Origin: Candidatus Gastranaerophilales bacterium
GTDB taxonomy: Bacteria; Cyanobacteriota; Vampirovibrionia; Gastranaerophilales; Gastranaerophilaceae
Assembly: GCA_944327275.1 (NCBI GenBank)
Contig: CALVHB010000040.1
Coordinates: 1-64,000 of the forward strand
Reading direction: 5' to 3'
DNA length: 64,000 nt
In this document: piece after piece, positions 25,662 through 34,786 of the stretch
Layout: each line of letters starts with the position of its first letter
Numbering within the stretch: the first letter of the stretch is position 1
The notes under the pieces: generated by a model
Database searches by the model: none
The model's input: only the letters and a program-made list of their open reading frames with translations
Told to the model about the DNA's origin: nothing
Position numbers and translations under genes: made by a program

Positions 25662-28268
25662 ATGCTAACCGGAAATCAAATAAGAAAATTATACTTAGAT
25701 TATTTTAAAGAAAAACATCAACATACAATTGTGGAAAGTTCAAGCCTTGTGCCTGATAACCCTACTGTTTTATTGACAACTGCATGTATGTTACAGTTTT
25801 TACCTATATTTTTAGGAATTGTAAAATCACCTTATGATCCTGCGAGAGCAACATCTTGTCAAAAATGTGCCAGAGCAGGTGGTAAGGATTCAGATATAGA
25901 AAATGTTGGAAGAACTCCTCGCCATCATACTTTTTTTGAAATGTTAGGGAATTTCTCTTTTGGAGACTATTACAAAAAAGAAATTATTCCTTGGGCTTGG
26001 GAATTTGTAACAGAAGTCTTAAAACTCGATAAAGACAGATTGTGGATTACAATTTTTGAGACTGATGATGAAGCTTACGAAATTTGGAGAAGTGTTGGAG
26101 TTCCTGCAGAACGAATTAAACGTAAAGGTAAAAAAGATAATTTCTGGGGGCCTCCTGGAGCTTCTGGTTCTTGCGGACCTTGTTCTGAAATCCACTATGA
26201 TTTAGGTGAGCAATATAAATGTGATGATCCTAATTGTGGAATAGATACTTGTGAATGTGACAGGTGGGTAGAAATATGGAACTTGGTGTTCACTGAATTA
26301 TATCAAGATGAAGAAGGTAATCAGTCTCCTTTGGAAAGCAAAAACGTTGATACCGGTATGGGACTTGAAAGAATTACAATGGTATGTCAAGGAGTTGCTT
26401 CTACTTTTGAAACTGATTTGTTAAAACCGATAATGGACAAAGTTTCTGAAATGAGTGGTGTACCTTACAAAAAATCTGAAAAAACAGATATTTCTTTGAG
26501 AATAATTACAGACCACGCTAGATGTGTGTCATTCTTGATTTCAGATGGTGTAATTCCTGGAAATGAAGGTCGAAGCTATGTATTGAGAATGATTCTAAGA
26601 AGAGCTTTGCGTCATGGTAAAATTCTTGGTATGGATTTGCCATTCCTATACAAACTTGTAGATGTTGTAGTAGAAAATTATGGTGAAGCTTATCCTGATT
26701 TAGTTAAGAATAAAGCTAAAATTATTGATACTATCAAAAAAGAAGAAGAACGTTTTGCAAAGACTCTTGATAGAGGGTATAAAATGCTTGATGAATTTAT
26801 CTCTGAAAAGAAAGATATAGACGGAGAAAGTGCATTCAAGTTATACGATACTTTTGGATTCCCTTTTGAATTAACAAGAGAAATTGCAGAAGAAAACGGG
26901 TTGAAAGTTGATGAGGCCGGATATAAAAAAGCTATGCAGGAACAAAAAGACAGGGCAAAAGCTGCAACTGCAAAAATAAGTGTAACCGGTGATATAAAAT
27001 ATGCAAAGATTGAGAACGAAGTAGGTTCAACAGAATTTGTCGGTTATACTGAAAATGAATGTGATGCTAAAATCCTTGCAACTGTTGAAGGTGAAGGATA
27101 TGTTGATATCGTGTTGGATAAGACTCCGTTCTATGCAGAATGCGGTGGTCAGACCGGTGATAGCGGTTATATTGAAAGTGAAAATCTTAAAGCAGAAGTG
27201 CTTACTACGTTCAAAGTAAATCAACTTTTTGTTCACCGCTCAAATATTGTAAATGGTGATGTCATAATTGGTGATAGCGTCAAGGCAAAAATTGATTCCC
27301 CAAGACGTGAAGAAATAAGATTACATCACACATCTGCTCACTTGCTTCAAGCTGCTTTGATAAAAGTGTTAGGTAATGAAGTTAAACAGGCAGGATCTCA
27401 GGTTGATGAAAACAGAATGCGTTTTGACTTTACTTTCTCAAGAGCAATGACTCCTGATGAGATTGCAAAAACAGAATCAATAATCAATAACTGGGTAGCA
27501 GATGGCTTGAATGTTCACACTGATGTGATGGATATTGAACAAGCGAAACTTACAGGTGCAACTGCTTTGTTTGGTGAAAAATACGATGATGTTGTAAGAG
27601 TAGTATCTATTGGAAATTCTGAATGTATTTCAAAAGAATTTTGTGCAGGTACTCATGCAAGAAATACTCGTGATTTACGCTTGGTCAAGATAATTTCTGA
27701 AGGTGCAATTGCTGCCGGTACAAGACGTATTGAATTAGCTGTTTCAAAGGCTGCGTTTGAATATATGAATGATAAAGTTAAAGAGATGGATAGACTTTCT
27801 CAAATGTTTAAAGTTCATTCGGAAGAAGTTATCGGACGTGTTGAAAAACTTCAAGAGGAAAATCGTGAGTTACAAAAAGAACTGACTCAGGCAAAAGAAG
27901 AAAATGCCAGAGCAAAATTTGCATCTTTCTTATCAAAAGCTGAAGATATTGAGGGTGGAAAACTTTTTGTATCAAAGGTTGAAAACTTTGATGGTAATGC
28001 GATTAAGACTGGTATAGAGTTCATGGCTCAAAAGTTAGGAGACAGTATTATTGTTCTGGCGTCAGAAAGAACTGTTGCAGTAAAAGTTTCTGATAATTTT
28101 GTTAAAAATGGTGTTAATGCAGGTAAAATTGTCGGAGAAATTGCAAGAGCTACCGGAGCAAATGGTGGCGGTCGTCCTAATTTTGCTCAAGGTGGTGTAA
28201 AAGATGCCTCCAAGCTTGATGAAATTTTGACTAAAGTTTCGGATGAATTAAAATCCGTTAAGGTTTAG
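25662..28268 (+). CDS. alaS: alanine--tRNA ligase
   Basis: An 868-residue enzyme (E. coli 876) that charges tRNA-Ala. Class II catalytic core at the N-terminus (GNFSFGDYYKKE, ITDHARCVSFLISDGV, RSYVLRMILRRALRHG), then the editing domain with zinc motif HxxxH at 556-560 (HHTSAH) and CxxxH at about 660-665 (CAGTH), a coiled linker (KEMDRLSQ to AREE-like region) and the C-Ala domain ending with GGGRPNFAQGG. All expected parts are present. Shine-Dalgarno AGAGGAAG upstream; terminator after 28288. Monocistronic. Confidence 0.97.
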   Translation: MLTGNQIRKLYLDYFKEKHQHTIVESSSLVPDNPTVLLTTACMLQFLPIFLGIVKSPYDPARATSCQKCARAGGKDSDIENVGRTPRHHTFFEMLGNFSFGDYYKKEIIPWAWEFVTEVLKLDKDRLWITIFETDDEAYEIWRSVGVPAERIKRKGKKDNFWGPPGASGSCGPCSEIHYDLGEQYKCDDPNCGIDTCECDRWVEIWNLVFTELYQDEEGNQSPLESKNVDTGMGLERITMVCQGVASTFETDLLKPIMDKVSEMSGVPYKKSEKTDISLRIITDHARCVSFLISDGVIPGNEGRSYVLRMILRRALRHGKILGMDLPFLYKLVDVVVENYGEAYPDLVKNKAKIIDTIKKEEERFAKTLDRGYKMLDEFISEKKDIDGESAFKLYDTFGFPFELTREIAEENGLKVDEAGYKKAMQEQKDRAKAATAKISVTGDIKYAKIENEVGSTEFVGYTENECDAKILATVEGEGYVDIVLDKTPFYAECGGQTGDSGYIESENLKAEVLTTFKVNQLFVHRSNIVNGDVIIGDSVKAKIDSPRREEIRLHHTSAHLLQAALIKVLGNEVKQAGSQVDENRMRFDFTFSRAMTPDEIAKTESIINNWVADGLNVHTDVMDIEQAKLTGATALFGEKYDDVVRVVSIGNSECISKEFCAGTHARNTRDLRLVKIISEGAIAAGTRRIELAVSKAAFEYMNDKVKEMDRLSQMFKVHSEEVIGRVEKLQEENRELQKELTQAKEENARAKFASFLSKAEDIEGGKLFVSKVENFDGNAIKTGIEFMAQKLGDSIIVLASERTVAVKVSDNFVKNGVNAGKIVGEIARATGANGGGRPNFAQGGVKDASKLDEILTKVSDELKSVKV

Positions 28269-28287
28269 TGAGTTAGTTAAAATTTGT

Positions 28288-28322
28288 AAAAAACCTGTCA
28301 AAATATTTTTTGACAGGTTTTT
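28288..28322. terminator. intrinsic terminator behind alaS
   Basis: AAAACCTGTCAAAA, short loop, TTTTGACAGGTTTTTT hairpin, 20 bases after the alaS stop. Confidence 0.85.
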
Positions 28323-28343
28323 TAGTGAAAAAGGGGGTATAAA

Positions 28344-28694
28344 ATGCAAATAAATTCTATTCAATCAGATTGCAAGCCAAGTTTTCAGGCAAAAGTTTCT
28401 TCAAAATTTACAGAAGCTGCAAAAAATTATTTTCAAAAAAATCCTGTAAAATTGGAAGCTTTCGAAAAGAAAGTAGATACATATAAGTATTATGGTTTAA
28501 GTGATGTAAATGTATTTCATGAAAGAGTTATACTCAACGGGAAACCTCATTATGCTTTATATGCTGCTAAGGATGGTGCAAAGCCTGAAGAATATGCTCT
28601 ATTGACTGTAAAAGATGCATTTAGAAAAGTTATAGAAAAATTCATGCGTATAAATAAGTATGAATTTAATTTAAAAACTAAGGATATAAAGTAG
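28344..28694 (+). CDS. small soluble protein, lineage-style, unknown
   Basis: 116 residues beginning MQINSIQSDCKPSFQAK, a start pattern (two to three polar strand residues, then PSFxAK) I recall from many Gastranaerophilales proteins, where it may be a targeting or docking tag. The remainder is an alpha/beta domain without recognised motif (YKYYGLSDVNVFHERVIL, LLTVKDAFRKVIEKF). No signal peptide. Shine-Dalgarno AAAAGGGGG. It lies behind the alaS terminator, so it is not cotranscribed with alaS. Confidence 0.7.
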   Translation: MQINSIQSDCKPSFQAKVSSKFTEAAKNYFQKNPVKLEAFEKKVDTYKYYGLSDVNVFHERVILNGKPHYALYAAKDGAKPEEYALLTVKDAFRKVIEKFMRINKYEFNLKTKDIK

Positions 28695-28791
28695 GGTAAC
28701 TTTTACTTAAAAGAATTTATGTCTTGTTTATGCTAAACTTTTTTGGAAAAATATAAGTAGTTACCGGAGTATGTTTCAAAGGAGTTATGAT

Positions 28792-29229
28792 ATGACAGTG
28801 TTAAAAATAGAAAGATTACCTCACAATAAATTTTTACCGGAGTATAAAACAGAGGGTGCTGCGGGCATGGATTTGTGTGCAGCAATTTCGGAACCTATAA
28901 CTTTAAAACCGCTTGAAAGGACTCTTGTTCCTACGGGATTAAAAATTGAGTTGGAACATGGATACGAAGCTCAAGTAAGACCTCGTTCTGGATTGTCTAT
29001 TAAACATGGAATTACTTTAATTAATTGTGTAGGAACAATTGATGAGGATTACAGAGGGGAGGTCTGTGTCCCTGTTGTTAATTTATCAAACGAGACTTAC
29101 ACAATTCAACCGGATGAAAGAATTGCCCAAATGATTATTGCAAGGGTTGAGCAAGCTGAAATTAAGGTTGAGTTAGAATTAACAGATACTGCCAGAGGAG
29201 CAGGAGGTTTTGGCTCAACCGGAAAATAA
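28792..29229 (+). CDS. dut: dUTP diphosphatase (dUTPase)
   Basis: 145 residues of the trimeric dUTPase family, which removes dUTP and supplies dUMP for thymidylate. Motifs in order: GAAGMDLCA (1), [11 protein letters not shown] (2), [11 protein letters not shown] (3), DERIAQMII (4) and the flexible C-terminal [11 protein letters not shown] (5). All five are intact. ATG 28792 follows AAAGGAG by 7 bases; the ATG at 28787 is in a frame that stops after one codon. Terminator downstream. Confidence 0.97.
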   Translation: MTVLKIERLPHNKFLPEYKTEGAAGMDLCAAISEPITLKPLERTLVPTGLKIELEHGYEAQVRPRSGLSIKHGITLINCVGTIDEDYRGEVCVPVVNLSNETYTIQPDERIAQMIIARVEQAEIKVELELTDTARGAGGFGSTGK

Positions 29230-29245
29230 AATTTCCAAATATATA

Positions 29246-29289
29246 ACAAAAAAAGAACCTGATTAATCAAATAGGTTCTTTTTTTTGTT
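29246..29289. terminator. bidirectional terminator
   Basis: AACAAAAAAAGAACCT ... AGGTTCTTTTTTTTGTT, a long hairpin between dut and the convergent 56-residue gene. Confidence 0.85.
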
Positions 29290-29322
29290 ACATTTTACAC
29301 GAGAAAAAAGAGGAAAATAAAC

Positions 29323-29493
29323 TTATTTTTTATCTTTACCAAAGATAGAAATTTTTGAGAAATCCTTAGTAAAGCTGTAATTTATGTTTTCGTTGAATAT
29401 AGGATTCTGTTCTTCGTTCTTTTGAGCTGGTTTAAAGAACGAAGGATCAACTTGTGGCTTTCCTTTAGGTATATCACTGTTAAAATCGACCAT
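29323..29493 (-). CDS. 56-residue small protein, unknown
   Basis: A short intact frame on the minus strand: starts VDFNSDIPKGKPQVDPSFFK, ends DFSKISIFGKDKK. The start has a proper Shine-Dalgarno (AAAGGGAAATT) and the gene is followed by the shared terminator at 29246-29289, so a free-standing small gene is credible. It has no transmembrane segment or signal. The C-terminal FSKISIFGKDKK tail faintly resembles the tail of the 93-residue protein at 17.5 kb. Function unknown. Confidence 0.6.
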   Translation of the reverse strand: MVDFNSDIPKGKPQVDPSFFKPAQKNEEQNPIFNENINYSFTKDFSKISIFGKDKK

Positions 29494-29574
29494 TTTTAAT
29501 TTCCCTTTGCTTATTTTTTTTAACGTCAGACAATAAAAAAACTTTAGTATTTTTAGTCATTTGTTAAAATATTG

Positions 29575-31803
29575 TTACAGTCTTTTTATCGTAAGTAGCA
29601 TTTCGTTTGGTACATAGAAATTTTTTACTCCAAAGTTAGCATTGATGAATACAAATTCAAGAACTTCATCCTTTGCTATTCCGATATCTTCAAATGGAAT
29701 ACTTATATCTACAAATTTGTCGTAGACAGCTTTTATGTTTTTGGAGTTTTTTATTGCCCAAAGATTATTTGGGATTGCCTCAACGAGTCTTACAAGATTT
29801 ATTTCTCCATCATATATTGAAATTTGAATTTCATTATGGAATTTCTCTTTTGAGATAGGCAGTAGACTTTCTGCTTTTTGAATAATCCTTATCGGAGAAA
29901 GAGTTTGCTTTTTGGATTGATTACGCATGTAAATATACATTTGGTTAACTCTTTTAGCTACTGATGGAATACTTTTGGTATATTCATTTACATAAAATCT
30001 TAAATATAGGTTGTCTTTGTCATATCCAAAGCATATTTTGTCATAGAACTTATCTTCTTTAAGTACAGGTCCGTCAGGAATACTTATACATCCGGCATTA
30101 AGCCAGGAATCATCTTCATTATCTTTTCCGTCAATAACAGGGGTGAATTCTCCTTTAGGATATCTTGACGGTTTTGCAACTACGGAAAGTAATGGTGTAT
30201 CAAGATATTCAGGTGGTTCAAGTCCAAGATATACATAAATATTTTTTAAATGTTCTCTAAATATGTAATCGAAAATATTATCTCTGCCTGAATCATTTGG
30301 TTCTCCATACCACCAGAACCAATCGCTGCCTTCACATATAAATAATTCTTTTCTGGCAGCTTCGATATTCGGATTAAGCGGATTTTCTTTTACATATTTA
30401 GAAAAGTCATCGCGAACTTGTTTTAAGTAAGTCCAAGCAAGATTTTTTAGTGGTTCGTCGATCCAAAGTTTGAAGTTTCTGTTTACCCAAGATCCTGCAC
30501 ATATTCTATTCAAAGGTTTTTGAGTATCTTTTTCAAGGTAATCACTTATTAGTACGGTCTCAAGAGTAGGATCATTTTCAATTAGTTTGTATATTGTCTC
30601 TAAGAATGTTGCACCGTCAGATTTGTAGTTTTCCCAACAATTTTCTCCATCCATGGCTATTGTGAGCAGATGATTTTCATCAGGAGATGATAACAACTTA
30701 CTTTGCGCAACTTTTATTCTGTCGTACAAATCATTTGCTGCATTTTCCGGATCATGATTAGGGTATTCAAATCCGATTAAATTTGGGACTACAGAATCTC
30801 TAAAAATAATATTAATTCCATTTTTATATTTATAAGATTTAAGAAGATGATAAGGGTCTTCCAAGTAGCCTCTGAAATCTCTTACGAACTCAAAATTTAT
30901 AGAGTTAGAAAGAATCCCTTCATCAGAGATTGTCCATTCAATCCCCAAATCTCTAAATAAATCTAATTCTTTTCCGCTTACACATTGCTCTGATGGCCAA
31001 ATACCTTTTGGTCTTTTCCCAAAAAGTTCCTCAATTCTATCAAGAGCATTTTCTGTTTGCATTCTAGCATCCAGTTCCATCTTTAAATTGTCAGGTAAGT
31101 TGCTTTCTGCAGATTTTTTAATCCCTTTAATATCAAGCATAATTGGGATTATTGGATGATAGTAAGGACTTGTTGTAATTTCTATTTTCCCTTTTTTAAG
31201 AAATTTCTTGTAAGTCGGAATAATTTTTCTTATGATATCTCTTTGAATTTCAATAATTTTTATCCTGTCATCCAGCGTATAGTTTTTTCCTTTTTTTATT
31301 AGTTTTTTAAGTACGGGATAACTATTTTTAAACATTGGATCAAACCAAGCTAAATTAAATAGAGCCATTAAATCAGAGTATTCTTGGTCGGAAAAAATGC
31401 TAATATCGTTTTCTTCTCCGGATTGATATTTTTGAAATAATCTGTTGTATTCGTCATTTGCCAAAATCATTGACTGATAATTCGCATCAAAGAAATTGTT
31501 TATTATAAACAATTTGTCATCTTCGTTTAAATCTTCAATGGGGCTTATTGTTAGTCTGGAGTGAATATCATGTAATTCATTTTCACCATAGTCGATAAGA
31601 GCATCCAAAAGTACAGGTACCAAATTGAAATTTAATTTTATACCCTTAAATTTATCTATAATCAATAGCATATCAAGGTAATCTTTTACAGCATGTAATC
31701 TTACCCAAGGCATTAAAAAGTCACCTGTAGGAGTCAGTTGATATACAGGCTGATGCATGTGCCAGTAGAATGCTATAGACAATTTTTTTGTTTGACTCAT
31801 CAT
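29575..31803 (-). CDS. GH57-family glycoside hydrolase / glucanotransferase with C-terminal beta domain
   Basis: 742 residues. Residues 1-~520 are a GH57 catalytic (beta/alpha)7 domain: HMHQP at 15-19, the nucleophile region GIWPSEQ near 268 and AMDGENCWE near 383 with the general acid Asp. GH57 enzymes act on alpha-1,4-glucans (amylase, amylopullulanase or glucanotransferase). Residues ~550-742 form a beta-rich domain (GKDNEDDSWLNAGCISIPDG, YDKDNLYLRFYVNE) that looks like a CBM9/DOMON-type carbohydrate-binding domain. No signal peptide, so cytoplasmic glycogen is the likely substrate. Leaderless promoter at 31810-31815. Confidence 0.9.
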   Translation of the reverse strand: MMSQTKKLSIAFYWHMHQPVYQLTPTGDFLMPWVRLHAVKDYLDMLLIIDKFKGIKLNFNLVPVLLDALIDYGENELHDIHSRLTISPIEDLNEDDKLFIINNFFDANYQSMILANDEYNRLFQKYQSGEENDISIFSDQEYSDLMALFNLAWFDPMFKNSYPVLKKLIKKGKNYTLDDRIKIIEIQRDIIRKIIPTYKKFLKKGKIEITTSPYYHPIIPIMLDIKGIKKSAESNLPDNLKMELDARMQTENALDRIEELFGKRPKGIWPSEQCVSGKELDLFRDLGIEWTISDEGILSNSINFEFVRDFRGYLEDPYHLLKSYKYKNGINIIFRDSVVPNLIGFEYPNHDPENAANDLYDRIKVAQSKLLSSPDENHLLTIAMDGENCWENYKSDGATFLETIYKLIENDPTLETVLISDYLEKDTQKPLNRICAGSWVNRNFKLWIDEPLKNLAWTYLKQVRDDFSKYVKENPLNPNIEAARKELFICEGSDWFWWYGEPNDSGRDNIFDYIFREHLKNIYVYLGLEPPEYLDTPLLSVVAKPSRYPKGEFTPVIDGKDNEDDSWLNAGCISIPDGPVLKEDKFYDKICFGYDKDNLYLRFYVNEYTKSIPSVAKRVNQMYIYMRNQSKKQTLSPIRIIQKAESLLPISKEKFHNEIQISIYDGEINLVRLVEAIPNNLWAIKNSKNIKAVYDKFVDISIPFEDIGIAKDEVLEFVFINANFGVKNFYVPNEMLLTIKRL

Positions 31804-31809
31804 AATAAA

Positions 31810-31818
31810 ATTATACCA
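31810..31818 (-). promoter_or_regulatory. extended -10, leaderless start of the GH57 gene
   Basis: Minus strand TGG-TATAAT, six bases, ATG at 31803. The +1 would be the A of the start codon; no Shine-Dalgarno exists. Confidence 0.65.
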
Positions 31819-31871
31819 GTATGCTATTCTTTAGAATATTATATCATTAAATGGAAAAAAGTGTATAATAA

Positions 31872-31911
31872 TAAAAAGTCCTTAATCAATTTTTTGTTAA
31901 GGACTTTTTAT
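31872..31911. terminator. terminator behind the symporter gene
   Basis: AAAAAGTCCTTAA, loop, TTAAGGACTTTTT hairpin, 20 bases after the symporter stop on the minus strand. Confidence 0.85.
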
Positions 31912-31932
31912 TTACTCATATTTATATAAGCT

Positions 31933-33510
31933 TTATGATAATTTATCTATTTGAGTTATAATTTCATCTTCTTCGGATTTAACTTCTATTGTTTGTGGTT
32001 GCAACCAGTCACGATTAATCCATTTTCCAAGTTGATGTGCTCTGCAGTATTCTGCCAAATCTTTTTTAACTTCTGGAGCCAATATGTACATTGCAATAAT
32101 GTTTGGTAATGACATTGCAATCATCATAGCATCTGTAATATTGATAACTGATGTAACGTTCAATACAGAACCAATAACTATAAATGCACAGTACAAAAAT
32201 TGGAACGTAAGAGTACGTTTTTTACCTTCTCCAAAAAGGAAGTTCCAAGATTTTTGTCCGTAATATGCCCAGCTAATAATTGTTGATAATGCATACAATA
32301 ATACAATACCTGCAAGCAATGTTGGGAAGAAAGGCATAACTGAAGAAATTGCGTCAGATGTCATTTCAATTCCTGAAGTGTGTCCTGCATGAGTTTTATA
32401 TACACCAGTGATAACAATTGCAAAAGCTGTTAAAGTACACATAAATCCAGTCAAGAATGGATCTAATAAAGCAACAAATCCTTGTGATAAAGGTTCATCT
32501 GTTTTTACTGTTGCGTATACAATTGGTGCTGAACCTGTACCTGCTTCGTTAGATTGAACAGAACGTCTCAACCCCATAATCATAGCAACAAACATTCCGC
32601 CATATATTGATTCCGGTTTGAATGCTTCTTTAACAATTACCCAAGCAGCGTGAGGTACTAAATGAATATTACATACGATAACTGCCATAGCTGCAAACAG
32701 GTATACAAATATTTTTAAAGGAACGATTTTCTCTGTTACTTTAACGATATTTTTAATACCGCCAATTACAATCAATCCAACAACTATAGCCATTCCTAAC
32801 CCGATTACCCAGTGGAAATTATGCATAAATCCATTTTCTCCACCGCATACGTTAACAAATTGGTTAGCAGCTTGGTTTATCTGAATCATATTTCCACCAG
32901 TGATACCTCCGCAGATACAAAGTATTGCAAAAATTACTGATAGAGGCTGTCCTAACCATCTTAATTTTTTTCTTGTAAGACCGTGTGCCATATAATGCAT
33001 AGGTCCACCTGATATTGAACCGTCAAGGTTAAATCTTCTATATTTAACAGCTAAAGCTGCTTCTACGAATTTTAATGACATTCCTAAAAGTGCTCCGACA
33101 ATAATCCAAAAAGCAGCTCCAGGACCTCCCATAGAAATAGCAATAGCAACACCTGCGATACTTCCAAGTCCAATTGTTCCTGAAAGAGCAGTCATAAGAG
33201 CCTGAAAAGATGAAACTTCTCCTGAACCGTCGTCAGATTTTTTAGGCTTGAATACTAAATCTATAGCGTGTTTGAATCCCCAAACAGCTATTCCGCGAAG
33301 ATAAAACGTGAAGAATATCCCTGCAAATAATATCCAGAAAATAATAATCGGAACATCCGTACCAAACACATTTATAGGGTGGAAGATAATTCTCGCAACA
33401 GCATCTGATACTGGAGCGATATTCTCATCCATAAAAGTATCAATACTAAAGGCTTGAGCCTGTTGAATGTTAAATAAAAGTGTCAAAAGTACAATTAAAA
33501 TTTTGTTCAT
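31933..33510 (-). CDS. alanine or glycine:sodium (cation) symporter, AGCS family
   Basis: 525 residues with about ten hydrophobic segments after a cleavable-looking N-terminal segment (ILIVLLTLLFNIQQAQA). Diagnostic AGCS text: ALMTALSGTIGLGSIAGVAIAI with GGPGAAFW, then GGPMHYM and GLRRSVQSNEAGTGSAPIVY. The family imports alanine or glycine with Na+ (or H+). The reading frame is complete. It is preceded by a structured 5' leader with its own Shine-Dalgarno (AAAGGA) and followed by a terminator, so it is a regulated single-gene unit. The glycosyltransferase gene lies upstream on the same strand. Confidence 0.93.
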   Translation of the reverse strand: MNKILIVLLTLLFNIQQAQAFSIDTFMDENIAPVSDAVARIIFHPINVFGTDVPIIIFWILFAGIFFTFYLRGIAVWGFKHAIDLVFKPKKSDDGSGEVSSFQALMTALSGTIGLGSIAGVAIAISMGGPGAAFWIIVGALLGMSLKFVEAALAVKYRRFNLDGSISGGPMHYMAHGLTRKKLRWLGQPLSVIFAILCICGGITGGNMIQINQAANQFVNVCGGENGFMHNFHWVIGLGMAIVVGLIVIGGIKNIVKVTEKIVPLKIFVYLFAAMAVIVCNIHLVPHAAWVIVKEAFKPESIYGGMFVAMIMGLRRSVQSNEAGTGSAPIVYATVKTDEPLSQGFVALLDPFLTGFMCTLTAFAIVITGVYKTHAGHTSGIEMTSDAISSVMPFFPTLLAGIVLLYALSTIISWAYYGQKSWNFLFGEGKKRTLTFQFLYCAFIVIGSVLNVTSVINITDAMMIAMSLPNIIAMYILAPEVKKDLAEYCRAHQLGKWINRDWLQPQTIEVKSEEDEIITQIDKLS

Positions 33511-33521
33511 TAATATTTTCC

Positions 33522-33590
33522 TTTCGGGTCATTCCTCGTAGGTTTTTTCTCCGGCTAAATTACAAGGGTAAATCACCAACCCAGATTTTA
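33522..33590 (-). promoter_or_regulatory. structured 5' leader (candidate riboswitch) of the AGCS symporter
   Basis: About 70 bases of unusually GC-rich, foldable leader. Outer stem GGGTT (33582-33578) can pair with GACCC (33530-33526); inside are hairpin GGT-GATTT-ACC and hairpin CCT-ACG-AGG, with the conserved-looking word GCCGGAGAAAAAA between. The 3' arm GACCC is one base from the Shine-Dalgarno AAAGGA, so folding could hide or expose the ribosome site. TTGACA at 33616-33621 and TATAAA near 33586-33591 may be the promoter, placing +1 at the start of the element. It does not match the glycine riboswitch consensus. The class is unassigned. Confidence 0.5.
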
Positions 33591-33625
33591 TACTAGCAGA
33601 AACATGCTCACATGATGTCAAATCT

Positions 33626-34699
33626 TTACAAAATCTTAAAAATTTGTTGCAAATATTCATCTGCACAACGCCTTGATGTAATTTCTTTTATGGTAGTGAA
33701 ACTATTGTACCGTATAGCTTTCAAGGTTTCTTGATTAGTGCTTGAAATCTGTTTTAACAAATTTGCAATATCTTCAACATTTGGTTTTATTAAAAAACCA
33801 TTTTCTCCGTTTTTTATTATTCCTGCAATCCCGTCATTTTCTGTACACACAGTAATACAGCCGTTAGCCATTGCCTCTAAGTATACCATACCAAACGTTT
33901 CACCTACACTAGGTAGGATAAAAATATCACTGTGAGCCATTTTTTCGTAAACTTCTTCAGAAGTAAGGCGTCCTGTGAAATTTACTTTTTTATCAATTTT
34001 TTCCAGAGATTTTTTAATTTTACCATCTCCAATAACAGTTAATTCAATATTTTCAAGGTTTTTGCAAGCCTTTATTAACTTGTCTATGTTTTTTCTCTTT
34101 TTTAAATGTGCACAGGTCAAAACTTTGATTTTGTGAGGATTTATGACCTTATTTTCATCAAAATCTTTTATTATATTTTCATCAATTCCTGATGGTGCGG
34201 TGAAAATTTTTCCTTTTAGATTAGGGAACATTTTTACTAATTTTTTTTCGATAACATAGGATCTGCAAGCTATTGCTTTTGCGTTTTGTATAGCTTTTTC
34301 CATTCTTTTTCTAAAATGAATTTTGTATAATGGATTTCTTAGTACTTCCAAATCAGAATTATGAATTCCTGCAATGAAAGGTTGATCAAGTTTATCTGCA
34401 AGTAAAATTCCTGATGGCATATGAGCAATTACCAAATCATAATGATCGGTTTTAGGTAATTTGTTTTTTACATTAAACCAAAAAGGGGTCCAAAAGTTTA
34501 CGTTATATACTTTGTTATACCAACCGGTTTTGTAAAAAGGTTTCCCTCTCAAAAAAGAGTTAAGTATAAAATTTGGTTTAATAACATCAACTTCAATATC
34601 TGCTTTTTCCCATTCTTTGACAAAGTTCAATAATGTTTTTGGAGTTGTATGTTCATTATCTTTAACAGGATATAAATCAGTAATAAATAGGATTTTCAT
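33626..34699 (-). CDS. family 4 glycosyltransferase
   Basis: 357 residues, GT-B fold. N-terminus ILFITDLYPVKDNEHTTP (acceptor domain) and the C-terminal donor site with VLTCAHLKKRKNIDKLI, VIGDGK, FTGRL and the GT4 signature LPSVGETFGMVYLEAMANG containing the E-x7-E pair. It transfers a nucleotide-activated sugar; which sugar and acceptor are not readable. It is not in an obvious glycan operon here: the next gene is the symporter. Leaderless promoter at 34706-34711. Confidence 0.9.
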   Translation of the reverse strand: MKILFITDLYPVKDNEHTTPKTLLNFVKEWEKADIEVDVIKPNFILNSFLRGKPFYKTGWYNKVYNVNFWTPFWFNVKNKLPKTDHYDLVIAHMPSGILLADKLDQPFIAGIHNSDLEVLRNPLYKIHFRKRMEKAIQNAKAIACRSYVIEKKLVKMFPNLKGKIFTAPSGIDENIIKDFDENKVINPHKIKVLTCAHLKKRKNIDKLIKACKNLENIELTVIGDGKIKKSLEKIDKKVNFTGRLTSEEVYEKMAHSDIFILPSVGETFGMVYLEAMANGCITVCTENDGIAGIIKNGENGFLIKPNVEDIANLLKQISSTNQETLKAIRYNSFTTIKEITSRRCADEYLQQIFKIL

Positions 34700-34705
34700 A
34701 AAAAA

Positions 34706-34714
34706 ATTATAGCA
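34706..34714 (-). promoter_or_regulatory. extended -10, leaderless start of GT4 gene
   Basis: Minus strand TGC-TATAAT, six T, ATG at 34699. The +1 is the A of the start codon. Confidence 0.65.
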
Positions 34715-34786
34715 TAATTACATATTCTATAAAGTACTTGTAAAAAATACTTTTTTTATCTATATTTACAAATAAGGAGATGTTTT

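Noticed and set aside
33522-33600. Glycine riboswitch before the alanine/glycine symporter
   Set aside because: The characteristic glycine-aptamer words and tandem aptamers are missing; only a generic structured leader is supported.
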